Of a stretch of 64,000 nt of DNA, positions 1 through 9,477 are shown piece by piece. This stretch comes from SG8-41 sp035259205 (GTDB lineage: Bacteria; Pseudomonadota; Gammaproteobacteria; Burkholderiales; SG8-41), in assembly GCA_035259205.1 (NCBI GenBank), contig DATFWO010000002.1, forward strand, positions 1 through 64,000, in the 5' to 3' direction. The notes beneath the pieces are model-generated. The model saw only the letters and a list, made by a program, of their open reading frames with translations. It ran no database searches and was not told where the DNA came from. The first letter of the stretch is position 1. Each line of letters begins with the position of its first letter. The position numbers and the translations under genes are program-made.

Positions 1-12
1 TGGGACGGTTGC

Positions 13-390
13 TCATTTCCCGTCGGGCTGCTTTGCGCCGGGCTTTTGCCAGGCTTGCTCCACGGCGGTCAGCGCGTCGTCGTAGGTCTTGCGCGCCCGT
101 GCTACTTTGGCCTTGGCGGCATCGAGTGTTTTGCCGGCAGCGTCGAGCTGTTTCTTGCGCTCGTCGGCCTGTTTCTGGGCGGCGCCGTGCGCTTCCCGTG
201 CGTTCAGGAAATCCTGTTCTGCGAGCTTGGCTTCGTACTGGGCCTGCTCCAAGGCGCGGTAGGCAGTGGTGGTTTGCTGTTGTTTCTGGCGAATGAGGGC
301 ATCGCCGCCCCCGGCATCGCCGGCCGGTGTTTGCGCCTGTGTGACAGCGGCTCCCAGCAACAGAAGCGCGCCTACGATATATGATCTCAT
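13..390 (-). CDS. Small exported coiled-coil protein, function unknown
   Basis: A 125-residue protein that I do not recognise. Residues 1-19 form a typical signal peptide (MRSYIVGALLLLGAAVTQAQ) with a likely cleavage after the AQ, so it should be periplasmic. The rest is nearly all helix-forming and rich in K, Q, A and E, with long stretches free of proline, and reads as one extended coiled coil (about residues 35-115). The start at 390 is chosen because GGAAGG lies upstream at a usable distance and because the signal peptide begins there; the frame stays open further upstream but that part is not protein-like. It is transcribed away from the cyclase gene at 602. Confidence 0.6.
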   Translation of the reverse strand: MRSYIVGALLLLGAAVTQAQTPAGDAGGGDALIRQKQQQTTTAYRALEQAQYEAKLAEQDFLNAREAHGAAQKQADERKKQLDAAGKTLDAAKAKVARARKTYDDALTAVEQAWQKPGAKQPDGK

Positions 391-601
391 CGCATTCCCG
401 CCTTCCATCAAGAACTTGGATTCCCCCGCAAGTCCCGCACGCGCCCTCTTTGACCGGCCATTCCCGAAATGCATTGCGTGACTGGCGGCTATTTCACCAT
501 AATGATTCACCGCGAGCCATGTGCCGTGCCGCCGCCGGTCCGGCCCGGGGCCATGGTGATGACATAAAATAGGGGATCGTGCCAAAGCAGGGGTAGCAGC
601 G

Positions 602-1519
602 ATGGCCAAGCGGGACTCGATCACGGAAGTGACCCCACCGATGCCGGCGGTCCTGTTCGCCGATGTCTCGGGATGGACGGACCTGACTTCCCGAGTCGGC
701 GACCAGACCGCGCTGGCGCTGCGCGACAAGCTCTTCAAGCCGCTCAAGAAGATCGTTCAGAAGCACAGCGGGTGGGTCGTGAAATCGCTGGGCGACGGTC
801 TGCTGTGCATGTTCAAATCCCCGCAGGACGCCGCGCGGGCGGCCCAGGAAATGCAGCGCCATGCAGAGCGGGCGAATCGCAACGCCAAAGAGCCGCTGTC
901 CTTGCATATGGGCATGCACGCGGGCGAGGTGGTGGTCAAGGACAACGACATCGATGGCAATACCGTGAACGTCGCCGCCCGCGTTACGGCCGCCTCGAAG
1001 CCGGAGCGCATCCTCATGACGCGCGCGGCGGCCGAGTTGTTGAAAGAAGACATGTCGGACCTGCTGCGGGCGTGGCGGATCGAGTCGTTGCGGGGCAAGG
1101 AGGAGGCGTTCGACCTGTTCGAGCTCAACTGGCGCAAGGAAACCGCGGTGGGAACGATCATCTCCCGCCCCGTCGAGAGCAGGTCAACCCAATACAAGCG
1201 TCTTACCCTGCGCTGCCAGGGCAAGGAGTGCGTGCTCGAAGCGGGCGGCAAGCCGCTGACCTTCGGCCGCAGCGTGCACAACACGCTGGTCATCAACGAT
1301 CCACACATCTACGTCTCCGGCAGCCACGGCAAGATCGAAATAATCGGCGGCGTCATGGTGCTCTCCGACAACAGCCGCAACGGCATCCTGATCGCCTTCG
1401 GCGAGGGGCAATTCTTCCTGGTGGACAAGACCGTCGTCCTGCGTAGCTCGGGGCGCATGATACTGGGCCGGTCGCCGAACGATCCCAACGCCATCCTCGC
1501 CCAGTTCGAGCTGGAATAG
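602..1519 (+). CDS. Class III nucleotide cyclase with C-terminal FHA domain
   Basis: A 305-residue soluble signalling protein. Residues about 14-170 are a class III adenylate/guanylate cyclase catalytic domain; about 215-300 are an FHA domain (GRS at the start of the fold, NSRNG later), which binds phosphothreonine peptides. The cyclase residues look complete: metal aspartates D21 (FADVSG) and D65 (SLGDG), the adenine-selecting pair K61 and probably D116, and transition-state N123 and R127 (VNVAAR). Activity as an adenylate cyclase is therefore plausible (inference). No membrane segment or receiver domain is present, so control probably comes through the FHA partner. The gene stands alone; no kinase is adjacent. 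Confidence 0.85.
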   Translation: MAKRDSITEVTPPMPAVLFADVSGWTDLTSRVGDQTALALRDKLFKPLKKIVQKHSGWVVKSLGDGLLCMFKSPQDAARAAQEMQRHAERANRNAKEPLSLHMGMHAGEVVVKDNDIDGNTVNVAARVTAASKPERILMTRAAAELLKEDMSDLLRAWRIESLRGKEEAFDLFELNWRKETAVGTIISRPVESRSTQYKRLTLRCQGKECVLEAGGKPLTFGRSVHNTLVINDPHIYVSGSHGKIEIIGGVMVLSDNSRNGILIAFGEGQFFLVDKTVVLRSSGRMILGRSPNDPNAILAQFELE

Positions 1520-1686
1520 ACAGCGCGGCGCGCAACCGATCATCGTTTCGCGGTCCGGAGCCGTGCGCCGGCCCGTGAAGTTCGAGCGGAAATCGGGACC
1601 GTACCGGGAAAGCGCCGCATCCGGGTGCCAGCGACCCGCGCGCGGTTTTTGCGTGGAGCATGCCAACGACGCCAAGGGGAAGCGCC

Positions 1687-2739
1687 ATGCCGAACAATCT
1701 GCTCAGTCGCACCGTCAAGTCATCCTCGTTCATCCTTGCGGCGTTCCTGTTGCCGGTTTGCCATGCTTTGGCGCAGCGGGTACACGAGCTCATGCCCAGC
1801 CCGCAGACGGTGCACGTGGGAAACTTCAACGCCGCTCTCAAACCGGTGCTGACCGTGGAATCGGGAGATATCGTCGTGCTGGAAAGCGCCGGCGCGATGG
1901 AGCCGGCGGCCATAGATCAGTCCAACGTAGTCCCGCCCGCTGCGGTGCCGGAATACGTGCGCGACATCTACCGCGACGTGAAGGATCGTGGGCCCGGCGG
2001 GCACATACTCACTGGACCGATCGCCGTCAACGGGGCGATGCCCGGCGATGTGCTGGAGGTCCGTATACTCGAGGTCAACCTGGCGGTGGACTACGGCTAC
2101 AACCGCCAGCGCCCGTATCAGGGCGCGTTGCCCGATGAGTTCACGGCGTTCTGGCAGCGCGTCATCCCGATCAACCGCGAGAAAAAGACCGCTGAAGTCG
2201 CCCGCGGCGTCGTGGTGCCGCTGACGCGCCCGTTCTTCGGCATCATGGGCGTGGCGCCGCACGCTTCCATGGGCCGCATCAGCAGCGCGCCGCCGGGCGT
2301 GCACGCCGGCAACATGGACAACAAGGACCTCGCCGCCGGCGCCGTGCTGTACCTGCCAGTCCACACGGCCGGCGCATTATTTTCGGCGGGCGATGCGCAC
2401 GCGGCCCAGGGCCATGGCGAGGTCGATCTCACCGCCATCGAGACGGGCCTGCGCGGGCGTTTCCAATTCGTCGTCCGCAAGGATATGAAGCTCACCTGGC
2501 CGCGCGCCGAGACGCCCACTCACTGGATGGTGATGGGACTCCACCCGAATCTGGAAGAAGCGATGAAGATCGCCGTGCGCGAGACGATCGATTTCATCAC
2601 GGGCCGCTTTCCTCATTTGACGCGCCAGGAAGCGTACATGATCGCCAGTGTCGCCGTGGACTATCACGTCACCCAGGTCGTAGACGGCACCAAGGGCATC
2701 CACGGAATGATCCCCAAGGCCATCTTCACGGGCCGCTGA
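1687..2739 (+). CDS. Exported acetamidase/formamidase family protein
   Basis: A 350-residue member of the acetamidase/formamidase (FmdA/AmdA) family, which hydrolyses short-chain amides to ammonia and the acid. Family stretches include GDIVVLES near the N-terminus, GPIAVNGAMPGDVLEVRI, and the C-terminal YMIASVAVDYHVTQVVDG. Unlike the usual cytoplasmic enzyme it begins with a signal peptide (residues 1-30, ending CHALAQ). Start 1687 is preferred over 1660 because AAGGGGAAG precedes it. The true substrate is unknown; exported members occur in many proteobacteria. It lies alone between the cyclase-FHA gene and a convergent GNAT gene. Confidence 0.85.
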   Translation: MPNNLLSRTVKSSSFILAAFLLPVCHALAQRVHELMPSPQTVHVGNFNAALKPVLTVESGDIVVLESAGAMEPAAIDQSNVVPPAAVPEYVRDIYRDVKDRGPGGHILTGPIAVNGAMPGDVLEVRILEVNLAVDYGYNRQRPYQGALPDEFTAFWQRVIPINREKKTAEVARGVVVPLTRPFFGIMGVAPHASMGRISSAPPGVHAGNMDNKDLAAGAVLYLPVHTAGALFSAGDAHAAQGHGEVDLTAIETGLRGRFQFVVRKDMKLTWPRAETPTHWMVMGLHPNLEEAMKIAVRETIDFITGRFPHLTRQEAYMIASVAVDYHVTQVVDGTKGIHGMIPKAIFTGR

Positions 2740-2810
2740 AACCTGAGAATGAGGCTCACACTGGTCGATTTCAGGAAGCCGCGCCGGAGAGCGGGACCTC
2801 CATTTAGGCC

Positions 2811-3605
2811 CTACGCTCTGAGGTTGGCCTCGTAGACTTCCTTCTCGTAGATCGTTTTCAAGCCGGCTTTCTCGAGGTTGCCCCGGGAAATCTCCAGAAT
2901 CGACAGCGTCTCGGAAACAAGGGTGTTGCAGCCCAGCGCGGCGGCCGTTTCGATCCGCTTGGCGATCAACGCCTGCTGTGCGCCACGGCCGCGGAAAGGT
3001 TCAGCCGTAAGCGCCGCTCCGAGATAGCCGACTCCCTCGAAAGCACAGAGCAGGGCCGTCGCAATCGGCGTGCCCTGGTCGAATGCCATGAAGTGATGGA
3101 ATCCAGACGCACCGGCTGAGCGAAGAAAGTCCGGCCAGGCGATGCCTTCATGATGCGCGGCGAGGCGCGCAGCCTCGCTGCCTGACAGTGCACGGGCTTC
3201 GATTCGGCCGGACTTAGATGAAGGCATTACAGAGTCGCACGCAAGCGTCAGGTACTTCACCCACGGGCGTCGCGTCATGCCGTCATCGCTCAGCCATCTC
3301 CGTACGAGCTCCATGCGCGGTCCAGGGCTGAGCCAGACATGGAACCTGCCGACTCCTGCCTGTCTGAACAGATCGGCGATGCGCGCCAATCCATCGGCGG
3401 TCAATCCCTTCTCGGCTCCGCACAGGTGAACGCGGTTGAAGTTCGATGAGGCGTAAGGCCCCTGCTCGGCTGGCGAGATAGTGACGTAGGCCGAGCCAAA
3501 CGGCGCGGCCTCGAACTGATGTTGTATCAACCCGTCGGCACGGCACCGGGCGTCCATGTGCGCATTCAGCCGCTTCATCAGCCCGGCAAGTTGGAATGGA
3601 TCCAT
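2811..3605 (-). CDS. GNAT-family N-acetyltransferase
   Basis: A 264-residue protein whose C-terminal half (about residues 140-255) is a GNAT acetyltransferase fold; the acetyl-CoA pyrophosphate loop is read as FRGRGAQQAL, a match to the R/QxxGxG/A pattern. The N-terminal half is a second, divergent GNAT-like or substrate-binding region without a clear CoA loop. Start 3605 (MDPFQLAG) is chosen because AGGG precedes it by six bases; the upstream part of the frame is arginine-rich and not protein-like. Substrate unknown. It converges with the acetamidase gene. Confidence 0.7.
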   Translation of the reverse strand: MDPFQLAGLMKRLNAHMDARCRADGLIQHQFEAAPFGSAYVTISPAEQGPYASSNFNRVHLCGAEKGLTADGLARIADLFRQAGVGRFHVWLSPGPRMELVRRWLSDDGMTRRPWVKYLTLACDSVMPSSKSGRIEARALSGSEAARLAAHHEGIAWPDFLRSAGASGFHHFMAFDQGTPIATALLCAFEGVGYLGAALTAEPFRGRGAQQALIAKRIETAAALGCNTLVSETLSILEISRGNLEKAGLKTIYEKEVYEANLRA

Positions 3606-4583
3606 GAGCCCTGTTCTCGTCAGCCTTATCCGTGTGCTGAAGTCATATTTTAGGTTCGACGCAGACCACGCATCAGCTCGGGGGCCGCGACGCTTCACGT
3701 TACGTGCCGACCGATGGCATATCTTATGGGCACAGAAGAGCTTGATGTCGGTCCGAAACCCGCAGGGCGCTGCCTATCTCGGCAACGGCGTAACGCTCCT
3801 CCTTCAGCTCGGGCCGCCGCCGATCAAGTTCGGCCGGCGCTCCGTCTGGAACGTGGTTGACTTGGACCATGGCTTGAGGACTATAAGAACCAAAGGCGGG
3901 CCGGAAAGGAGTTTCAATGGCCCGCACGAAAGGGATCTGCCGGCGGGGAGATTCCCCCTACTATGAGAAAAGCGCTTGATTCCATCCCGACGACATATAC
4001 CGCCCTAGTTGCACTTCCATACGCGCGCGGGGAAAACTGAATCTGGGCAAGAACAGCTGGGTAGCGGAGCGCTGGCGCAATACGCGAACTACCCAGGGCG
4101 CTTCGGAAGATGCTGCAAGAACGGGACAGGCTGTTGGAGGAGAGGACAGCCGATGCTTACGCTGTGCCCACTATCCTGGCAGCAGTGTCATTGGGCATTT
4201 TTGTCAGAAAATCTTACACGCCAATATCTGGACGAATCGGTTCTTCGGTTATTTCAATCCCTTGGTTACAGCGGTATGCATCTTGCTTCAAACCCGAACC
4301 GCGACGCTGTAACGGGCTTTTGTAAAGTTCACTGACAAAAGCCGCGGGCCGGAAATCATTCAGTAGTGGGGCGGCGCAAGGTGGATCGCCCGCGCGGCCG
4401 AGGAAGCTCGCGGCGACCGGACGACGCTGATATCTGGGCACTCAGCCAGGAATCGCTCGGCCTGCGCGATGCGTTGAGGACATGTACTGCCCCCGCCGCA
4501 AGCTAACTGGCACGTAATCGGCTCGGCGAGGGCTATTACGGGGAGACTTCGTCCACAGTAATGACAGCAAGTCTTTGATTTTT
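3606..4583. other. Gene-poor stretch beside the tRNA gene
   Basis: Nearly 1 kb without a gene I can support. Short open frames occur on both strands but none shows a domain, a plausible start with a ribosome site, or the codon pattern of the neighbours. Base composition drops (about 4100-4340 is noticeably richer in A and T). The stretch ends exactly at the 3' end of the tRNA, a common integration site, so it may be decayed foreign DNA (inference). A hairpin at 4315-4343 is listed separately. Confidence 0.5.
4315..4343. terminator. Hairpin, possible terminator remnant
   Basis: Perfect 9-bp arms GGCTTTTGT (4315-4323) and ACAAAAGCC (4335-4343) around an 11-base loop. The arms themselves contain T- and A-runs, but no U-tract follows and no gene end is near, so its role is uncertain. 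Confidence 0.35.
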
Positions 4584-4660
<77 letters not shown>

Positions 4661-4856
4661 GCGAGTGGTGGATTTTACCAGCGTCGAGGCGTGATCACGT
4701 CATGAATGGGTCTTTTCGATTGCAATACACGGGCTTGGCGTGTCAAAGTAAAGTCCGTTATCAGATCCCGACCTTCGCTGGATACTTGCCGGCCGCTCGG
4801 TTGCTGGTAAAGAGCCGGCCGGGCGGCTGCCCCCACCCGGGTTACAGGAGCAGGTA

Positions 4857-6932
4857 GTGAAACAAGAACTGAGGTTGCTGATCGTCGAAGATCAGCCCGC
4901 GGATGCCGAGCTGCTGCAGCGCGAATTGCGCCGCGGCGGAGTTCGCTTCGCCGCCCAGTGCGTCGACACGCGGGAAGGCTTCGAGCGTTCGCTCGTGGAG
5001 TTCGCTCCCGACCTCATCCTGTCCGATTTCAGCATGCCCGCCTTCGACGGGCTCGCTGCGCTCGACCTGGTGCAGTCGCAGACCCCCGACACGCCTTTCA
5101 TATTCTTCTCCGGCACCATCGGCGAGGACCGCGCAGCCGAAGCCCTGAAGCGCGGCGCGACCGACTACGTGCTGAAGGACCGGCCCCGGCGCCTGATCTC
5201 GGCGATCGAGCGTGCGCTGGACGAGGCGAAAAAACGCATCGCGATGCGCAACTCGCAGCATGCGTTGCAGATGAGCGAGGAGCGATTCCGCTCCTTCATG
5301 CAGCACCTGCCGGCTCGCGCATCGATCACGGACCTGGAGGGCCGCTACACGTTCGTGAACGAAACCTGGCAGCGCACGACGGGCGTCGGCGCCGATGCCG
5401 CCGTCGGGCGCCCGTATTACGAGATGCTGCCGGCCGATCGCGCCGCCGCCCTGGAGCCCTACCATCAGCAGGTCGTGGCCACGAACCGGCCCGTCAGTCG
5501 CATCTACCGGGTTGGCTCCGAAGGTAACCTGCGGTGGTGGTTCGCCAATTACTTTCCCATCCCCGACGCGGAAGGGAAAGTCGCCATGATCGGAACCGTG
5601 GGCATCGACATCACGGAGCAGAAGCTGCAGGAGGAAAGGCTCAACTATCTCGCCTACTACGACGCCCTCACCGGGCTGCCCAACCATGCGCTGTTCCAAG
5701 AGCGTCTGAGCCAGGCCCTGCGTGAGGCGGGTGAAAAGGAGACGCATGCGGCATTGATCGTGTGGAATGTGAACCGGCTGGGCCTCATCAACGAGTCGCT
5801 GGGTCACCACGCCGGCGATGCTCTTTTGAGAGAGCTCGCAGGCCGCCTGCGCTCCGCATGGTCGGATCCCGACAAGGTCGCGCGCATCACCGCGGACTGC
5901 TTTGCCGGCTTCGTGACCGACGTCAAGGACGCTCCGAGCACCGCCCATCAGCTGGAAAGCGCCATGACGCAGGTTTTCGCCGCTCCTTTCGTGATCGACG
6001 GGAAGGAGCTCGCCGTTTCCATGACCGCCGGCATCGCGGTCTCGCCCGCGGACGGCAGCAAGGTGGATGCGCTGCTGCGGAACGCCGAGGCGGCTATGAA
6101 GCGAGCCAAGGCGCTGAGCGCGCACTGGCTGTTCTATCAGCCGGCGATGAACGCGACCGTGACCGAGACGCTGATGCTGGAAAACAAGCTGCGGCGTGCG
6201 CTCGACACCGGGCGGCTCGAGCTGCATTACCAGCCCAAGCTCGATCTCATGACCGGCAAACTGACCGGGCTCGAAGCGCTGCTGCGGTGGAACGACCCAG
6301 ACGTGGGGACGGTGGCGCCGTCGAGGTTCATCCAGTTGATGGAAGAAACCGGCCTGATCATCGAGGCCGGGCAGTGGGCATTGCGGCGGGCATTGGCCGA
6401 TTTCCACGCCTGGCGGGAAGCGGGCCTGCAGCCGCCCCGGATCGCGGTCAACGTGTCCGCCATCCAGCTCGCGCAGGAGAACTTCATGGAGGTTCTGCGC
6501 CGGATGGTAGAAGGGCTGGAAGACGGCTCGCATGGACTCGACCTGGAGATAACCGAGAGCCTGCTGATGCAGGACATCGAGGCCAATATCGCGAAGTTGC
6601 GCGCGATACGGGAGCTGGGGTTCGGCATCGCGATCGACGATTTCGGCACCGGCTTTTCCTCCCTCGGCTATCTGGCAAGACTGCCTATCAATGCACTGAA
6701 GATCGACCGCTCGTTCGTCGTCACCATGACGCGCGATGCGGACAGCATGACGATCGTATCGACCATAATTTCCCTCGCGCACGCGCTCAAGCTGAGCGTC
6801 ATCGCCGAAGGCGTGGAGACCGAAGAGCAGCAGCGCCTGCTCAAGGTCCTGAAGTGCGAAGTGATCCAGGGCTACCTCTTCCACAAGCCGCTGCCGCCGG
6901 AGAGGATCATGGAGCTCCTGCGGCCGGCCTGA
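4857..6932 (+). CDS. Receiver-PAS-GGDEF-EAL protein, c-di-GMP phosphodiesterase
   Basis: A 691-residue multidomain signalling protein. Order: receiver (about 4-125, acidic pair in VEDQ, phospho-acceptor D in LSDFSMP, K in VLKD), PAS (about 137-255), GGDEF (about 265-425) and EAL (about 435-685). The GGDEF active-site motif is replaced by ITADCF, so cyclase activity is unlikely. The EAL domain keeps its catalytic set: EALLRW, ITESLL, IDDFGTGFSSL, LKIDRSF and AEGVETEEQ, so it should hydrolyse c-di-GMP. The start is GTG, preceded by ACAGGAG. No partner histidine kinase lies next to it. Confidence 0.9.
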   Translation: MKQELRLLIVEDQPADAELLQRELRRGGVRFAAQCVDTREGFERSLVEFAPDLILSDFSMPAFDGLAALDLVQSQTPDTPFIFFSGTIGEDRAAEALKRGATDYVLKDRPRRLISAIERALDEAKKRIAMRNSQHALQMSEERFRSFMQHLPARASITDLEGRYTFVNETWQRTTGVGADAAVGRPYYEMLPADRAAALEPYHQQVVATNRPVSRIYRVGSEGNLRWWFANYFPIPDAEGKVAMIGTVGIDITEQKLQEERLNYLAYYDALTGLPNHALFQERLSQALREAGEKETHAALIVWNVNRLGLINESLGHHAGDALLRELAGRLRSAWSDPDKVARITADCFAGFVTDVKDAPSTAHQLESAMTQVFAAPFVIDGKELAVSMTAGIAVSPADGSKVDALLRNAEAAMKRAKALSAHWLFYQPAMNATVTETLMLENKLRRALDTGRLELHYQPKLDLMTGKLTGLEALLRWNDPDVGTVAPSRFIQLMEETGLIIEAGQWALRRALADFHAWREAGLQPPRIAVNVSAIQLAQENFMEVLRRMVEGLEDGSHGLDLEITESLLMQDIEANIAKLRAIRELGFGIAIDDFGTGFSSLGYLARLPINALKIDRSFVVTMTRDADSMTIVSTIISLAHALKLSVIAEGVETEEQQRLLKVLKCEVIQGYLFHKPLPPERIMELLRPA

Positions 6933-7082
6933 CGGCACGGCCAGCGCCAATGGCGAGCGCCCGGCGCGCTCGAAAATTACGGCGTCCTCGCCCGCGCGAC
7001 GTTTCGCGCAAGTCCGACTGACGAGGGCTGCCGGCGGATTCGTTTAGAATCCGATCCAAACCCAGACTTCCGCGTCCGCTGC

Positions 7083-8270
7083 ATGTCCTCCGCTCCGCCG
7101 CTGCCGCTGCTCTTCACTCCGATGCGATTGGGCAGCCTGACCGCGCGCAACCGCATCGTGGTTTCGCCGATGTGCCAATACTCATCCGAGGACGGCGGTC
7201 CCACCGACTATCATCTGGTCCACCTGGGCCAGTTCGCAATGGGCGGGGCCGGCATTGTTTTCTGCGAGGAGACCGCGGTCGAGGAGCGCGGTCGCAAGTC
7301 CCATCACTGTGCGGGTATCTACCGGGACGCGCATGTCCCGCAGTATCGCCGCATCACCGATTTCATCCGCAGCCACGGCGCGCTACCAGCGATGCAGATC
7401 GGCCACGGCGGGCGCAAGGGATCGGGTTGTGCGCCATGGGAAGGCTACCGGCCGCTGACGGTGGATGACGCCCGGGAGGGGCACGCTCCCTGGCGGACCG
7501 TGTCGGCGAGCGACATTCCGGCGAGCGCGCAGGCGCCGCCTCCACACGCATTGACCCGGGAAGAGATACGCGATGTTGTCGAGAACTGGCGCGTGGCCGC
7601 GTTACGCTCTCTTGACGCCGGCTACGACATTATCGAAGTGCACGCCGCGCACGGCTATCTGATCCACCAGTTCCTTTCGCCGCTCGCCAACGTCCGCGCC
7701 GATGCCTATGGCGGCGACCTCCAGGGACGGATGCGCCTCTGCCTGGAGATCGTCGAGGCAGTGCGCTACGCCTGGCCCGCCGACCGGCCCGTGTTCATGC
7801 GCGTTTCCGCCGTGGATGGCGCAAGTGGATCGTGGAACGTGGAGGACACGATCGCCCTCGCCCGCGCGGCGAAGGAGCGGGGTGTGGCGGTCGTCACGAC
7901 GTCCTCCGGCGGGATCGCGGGCCCCGGCACGGCTACCCCGGTGCCGCGGGCTCCGGGCTACCACGTCGCGTACGCAGAACGCGTGAGGCGGGAGACCGGC
8001 GTGATGACGGTCGCGGTCGGGCTCATCACCGAGGCGCGCCACGCCGAAGAGATCCTGCAGCAGGGACAGGCCGACTTCATTGCGCTGGCGCGCGAGCTGC
8101 TCTGGAATCCGCACTGGCCCGTGCACGCCGCGCGCGAGCTGGGCGTGCCGGACTATCTCGATCTGCTGCCCCGGGGCTACGCGTGGTGGCTCAAGCGGCG
8201 CGAGGACGTCCGCCGCGTCACAGCGGAGGCCGCAGCGAAGCCCGTAACCAGCACGACGGGAAAGGGATGA
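7083..8270 (+). CDS. NADH:flavin oxidoreductase, Old Yellow Enzyme family
   Basis: A 395-residue FMN-dependent ene-reductase of the YqjM-like OYE class, which reduces activated C=C bonds with NAD(P)H. Visible marks are the N-terminal LFTPMRLGSLTARNRIVVSP, the class-typical cysteine in SPMCQYS, the HGGRKG flavin/substrate region, the EVHAAHGYLIHQFLSPLAN motif with NxRxDxYGG following, and the C-terminal RELLWNPHWP. Length is a little above the family norm (~350-370) because of a C-terminal extension. It converges with the dehydrogenase gene at 8290. Physiological substrate unknown. Confidence 0.9.
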   Translation: MSSAPPLPLLFTPMRLGSLTARNRIVVSPMCQYSSEDGGPTDYHLVHLGQFAMGGAGIVFCEETAVEERGRKSHHCAGIYRDAHVPQYRRITDFIRSHGALPAMQIGHGGRKGSGCAPWEGYRPLTVDDAREGHAPWRTVSASDIPASAQAPPPHALTREEIRDVVENWRVAALRSLDAGYDIIEVHAAHGYLIHQFLSPLANVRADAYGGDLQGRMRLCLEIVEAVRYAWPADRPVFMRVSAVDGASGSWNVEDTIALARAAKERGVAVVTTSSGGIAGPGTATPVPRAPGYHVAYAERVRRETGVMTVAVGLITEARHAEEILQQGQADFIALARELLWNPHWPVHAARELGVPDYLDLLPRGYAWWLKRREDVRRVTAEAAAKPVTSTTGKG

Positions 8271-8289
8271 TCGGCGCCCGGATCGGGCG

Positions 8290-9195
8290 TCACAGGCGCA
8301 CGCCGCTCGCTTCTTCCCAGTAGCGTGTGATCTCCGTCTGATCGCGCTCCGGTCCCAGCTTTTCGGCGGCGGCCGACCAGAGCTCCGCCACGCGTTCGGC
8401 GAGGGGCGCGATCGCGCCGGTGGATTGCGCGGTGCTCAGCGCAATTCCCACGTCCTTGGCGATGAAGCCCATTGCCATTCCCGTGGCGTACTTGCGGGTA
8501 AAGACGTGGGGGACGATCTTTTTCTCGACGGGATGATTGCGCCCGGCGCACATCGTGGTGAGCGCTTCGGCCATCAGCTTCGGATCGAGGCCGAAGCGCT
8601 TGCCTATCGTCAGCGCCTCGATCGAGTTGATGAGCGCGCACGCGTTCACATAGTTGGCGAGCGCTTTCAGCGCATGGGCATTGCCGACGCCGCCGCACTG
8701 GAAGATATTGCGGCCCATCGCCCGTAGCACGGGAGTGCAGCGCTGCACGGCGGCCGGGTCGCCGCCGACCATGATGTCCAGGGTCGCGTCCTTCGCGAAT
8801 ACGACGCCCCCCATCACCGGGGCGTCCACGACCTCAATCCCGCGCGCTTTCAGGGCTTCGCCCAGGGCGCGCGTTCCGACGGGGTCGGAGGTGCTCATGT
8901 CCATCACGATCGCGCCCTTGCCGAGAACCGCGGCCAGGCCACTGGTCCCGTCGCCTATGATCACTTCGCGCACAACCTTGTCGTCTGGAAGCATGGTGAT
9001 GACGGCATCGACTCCCTTCCCCGCTTCGAGGAGCGACTTCGCCGCTGTCCCTCCCTGCCGCGCCACGAAGATCTCCACGGTTTCCGGCCGGGCGTCGAAT
9101 ACCGTGACGTCGTATCCAGCCGCCACCAGGTGGCCCGCCATGGGAGCGCCCATGTTGCCGATGCCTATAAAACCAACTTTCCTGATGGGATTCAT
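8290..9195 (-). CDS. 3-hydroxyisobutyrate dehydrogenase-family oxidoreductase
   Basis: A 301-residue beta-hydroxyacid dehydrogenase (3-hydroxyisobutyrate dehydrogenase or tartronate-semialdehyde reductase type). The NAD-binding loop is VGFIGIGNMGAPMAGHL at residues 7-23. The substrate motif is DAPVMGGVVFAKDATL (family DAPVSGG...A..G.L), and the catalytic lysine sits in GNAHALKALANY. Such enzymes oxidise 3-hydroxyacids such as 3-hydroxyisobutyrate, tartronate semialdehyde or glycerate. The neighbours do not settle the substrate. A repeat array lies just upstream of its start. Confidence 0.88.
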   Translation of the reverse strand: MNPIRKVGFIGIGNMGAPMAGHLVAAGYDVTVFDARPETVEIFVARQGGTAAKSLLEAGKGVDAVITMLPDDKVVREVIIGDGTSGLAAVLGKGAIVMDMSTSDPVGTRALGEALKARGIEVVDAPVMGGVVFAKDATLDIMVGGDPAAVQRCTPVLRAMGRNIFQCGGVGNAHALKALANYVNACALINSIEALTIGKRFGLDPKLMAEALTTMCAGRNHPVEKKIVPHVFTRKYATGMAMGFIAKDVGIALSTAQSTGAIAPLAERVAELWSAAAEKLGPERDQTEITRYWEEASGVRL

Positions 9196-9231
9196 TCCAA
9201 GCTCTTAGATATGATTACTAATGGAGAATGA

Positions 9232-9367
9232 GTGACGAAAAAGGGTGACGAATACGGGTGACGATTAATGGTGACGAATAAGGATGGGGCGCCCGCCCAA
9301 CTATCAAAAATTTGTTATCCGTCACCCGTACCTCGTCACCTTTATGTCATCACCCCTATCTCGTCAC
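9232..9367. repeat. Facing GTGACG repeat arrays
   Basis: Four units of 13 bases beginning GTGACGA (9232, 9245, 9258 and 9271) are followed after about 40 bases by the reverse complement core GTCAC/ATCAC at exactly 14-base spacing (9321, 9335, 9349, 9363). The two arrays point at each other and could fold back into a long imperfect hairpin. A member of the dispersed heptamer family described in the findings, but with one 13-base array. Confidence 0.85.
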
Positions 9368-9477
9368 TTGTTACTGCACGGCGAACGGTGGCGGCCATGA
9401 TACACCCCACGATTTCCCCTGGCGCCGAACGCAGTGCGGCCATTGCCTGTCAATAGGAACGGACAAGCCGGTGAGCC

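Noticed and set aside
4009..4335. Open frame in the gene-poor stretch
   Set aside because: No ribosome site, no domain, odd residue composition.
4842..6950. A 702-codon open frame opposite the EAL protein
   Set aside because: No domain is visible and the plus-strand gene is unmistakable.
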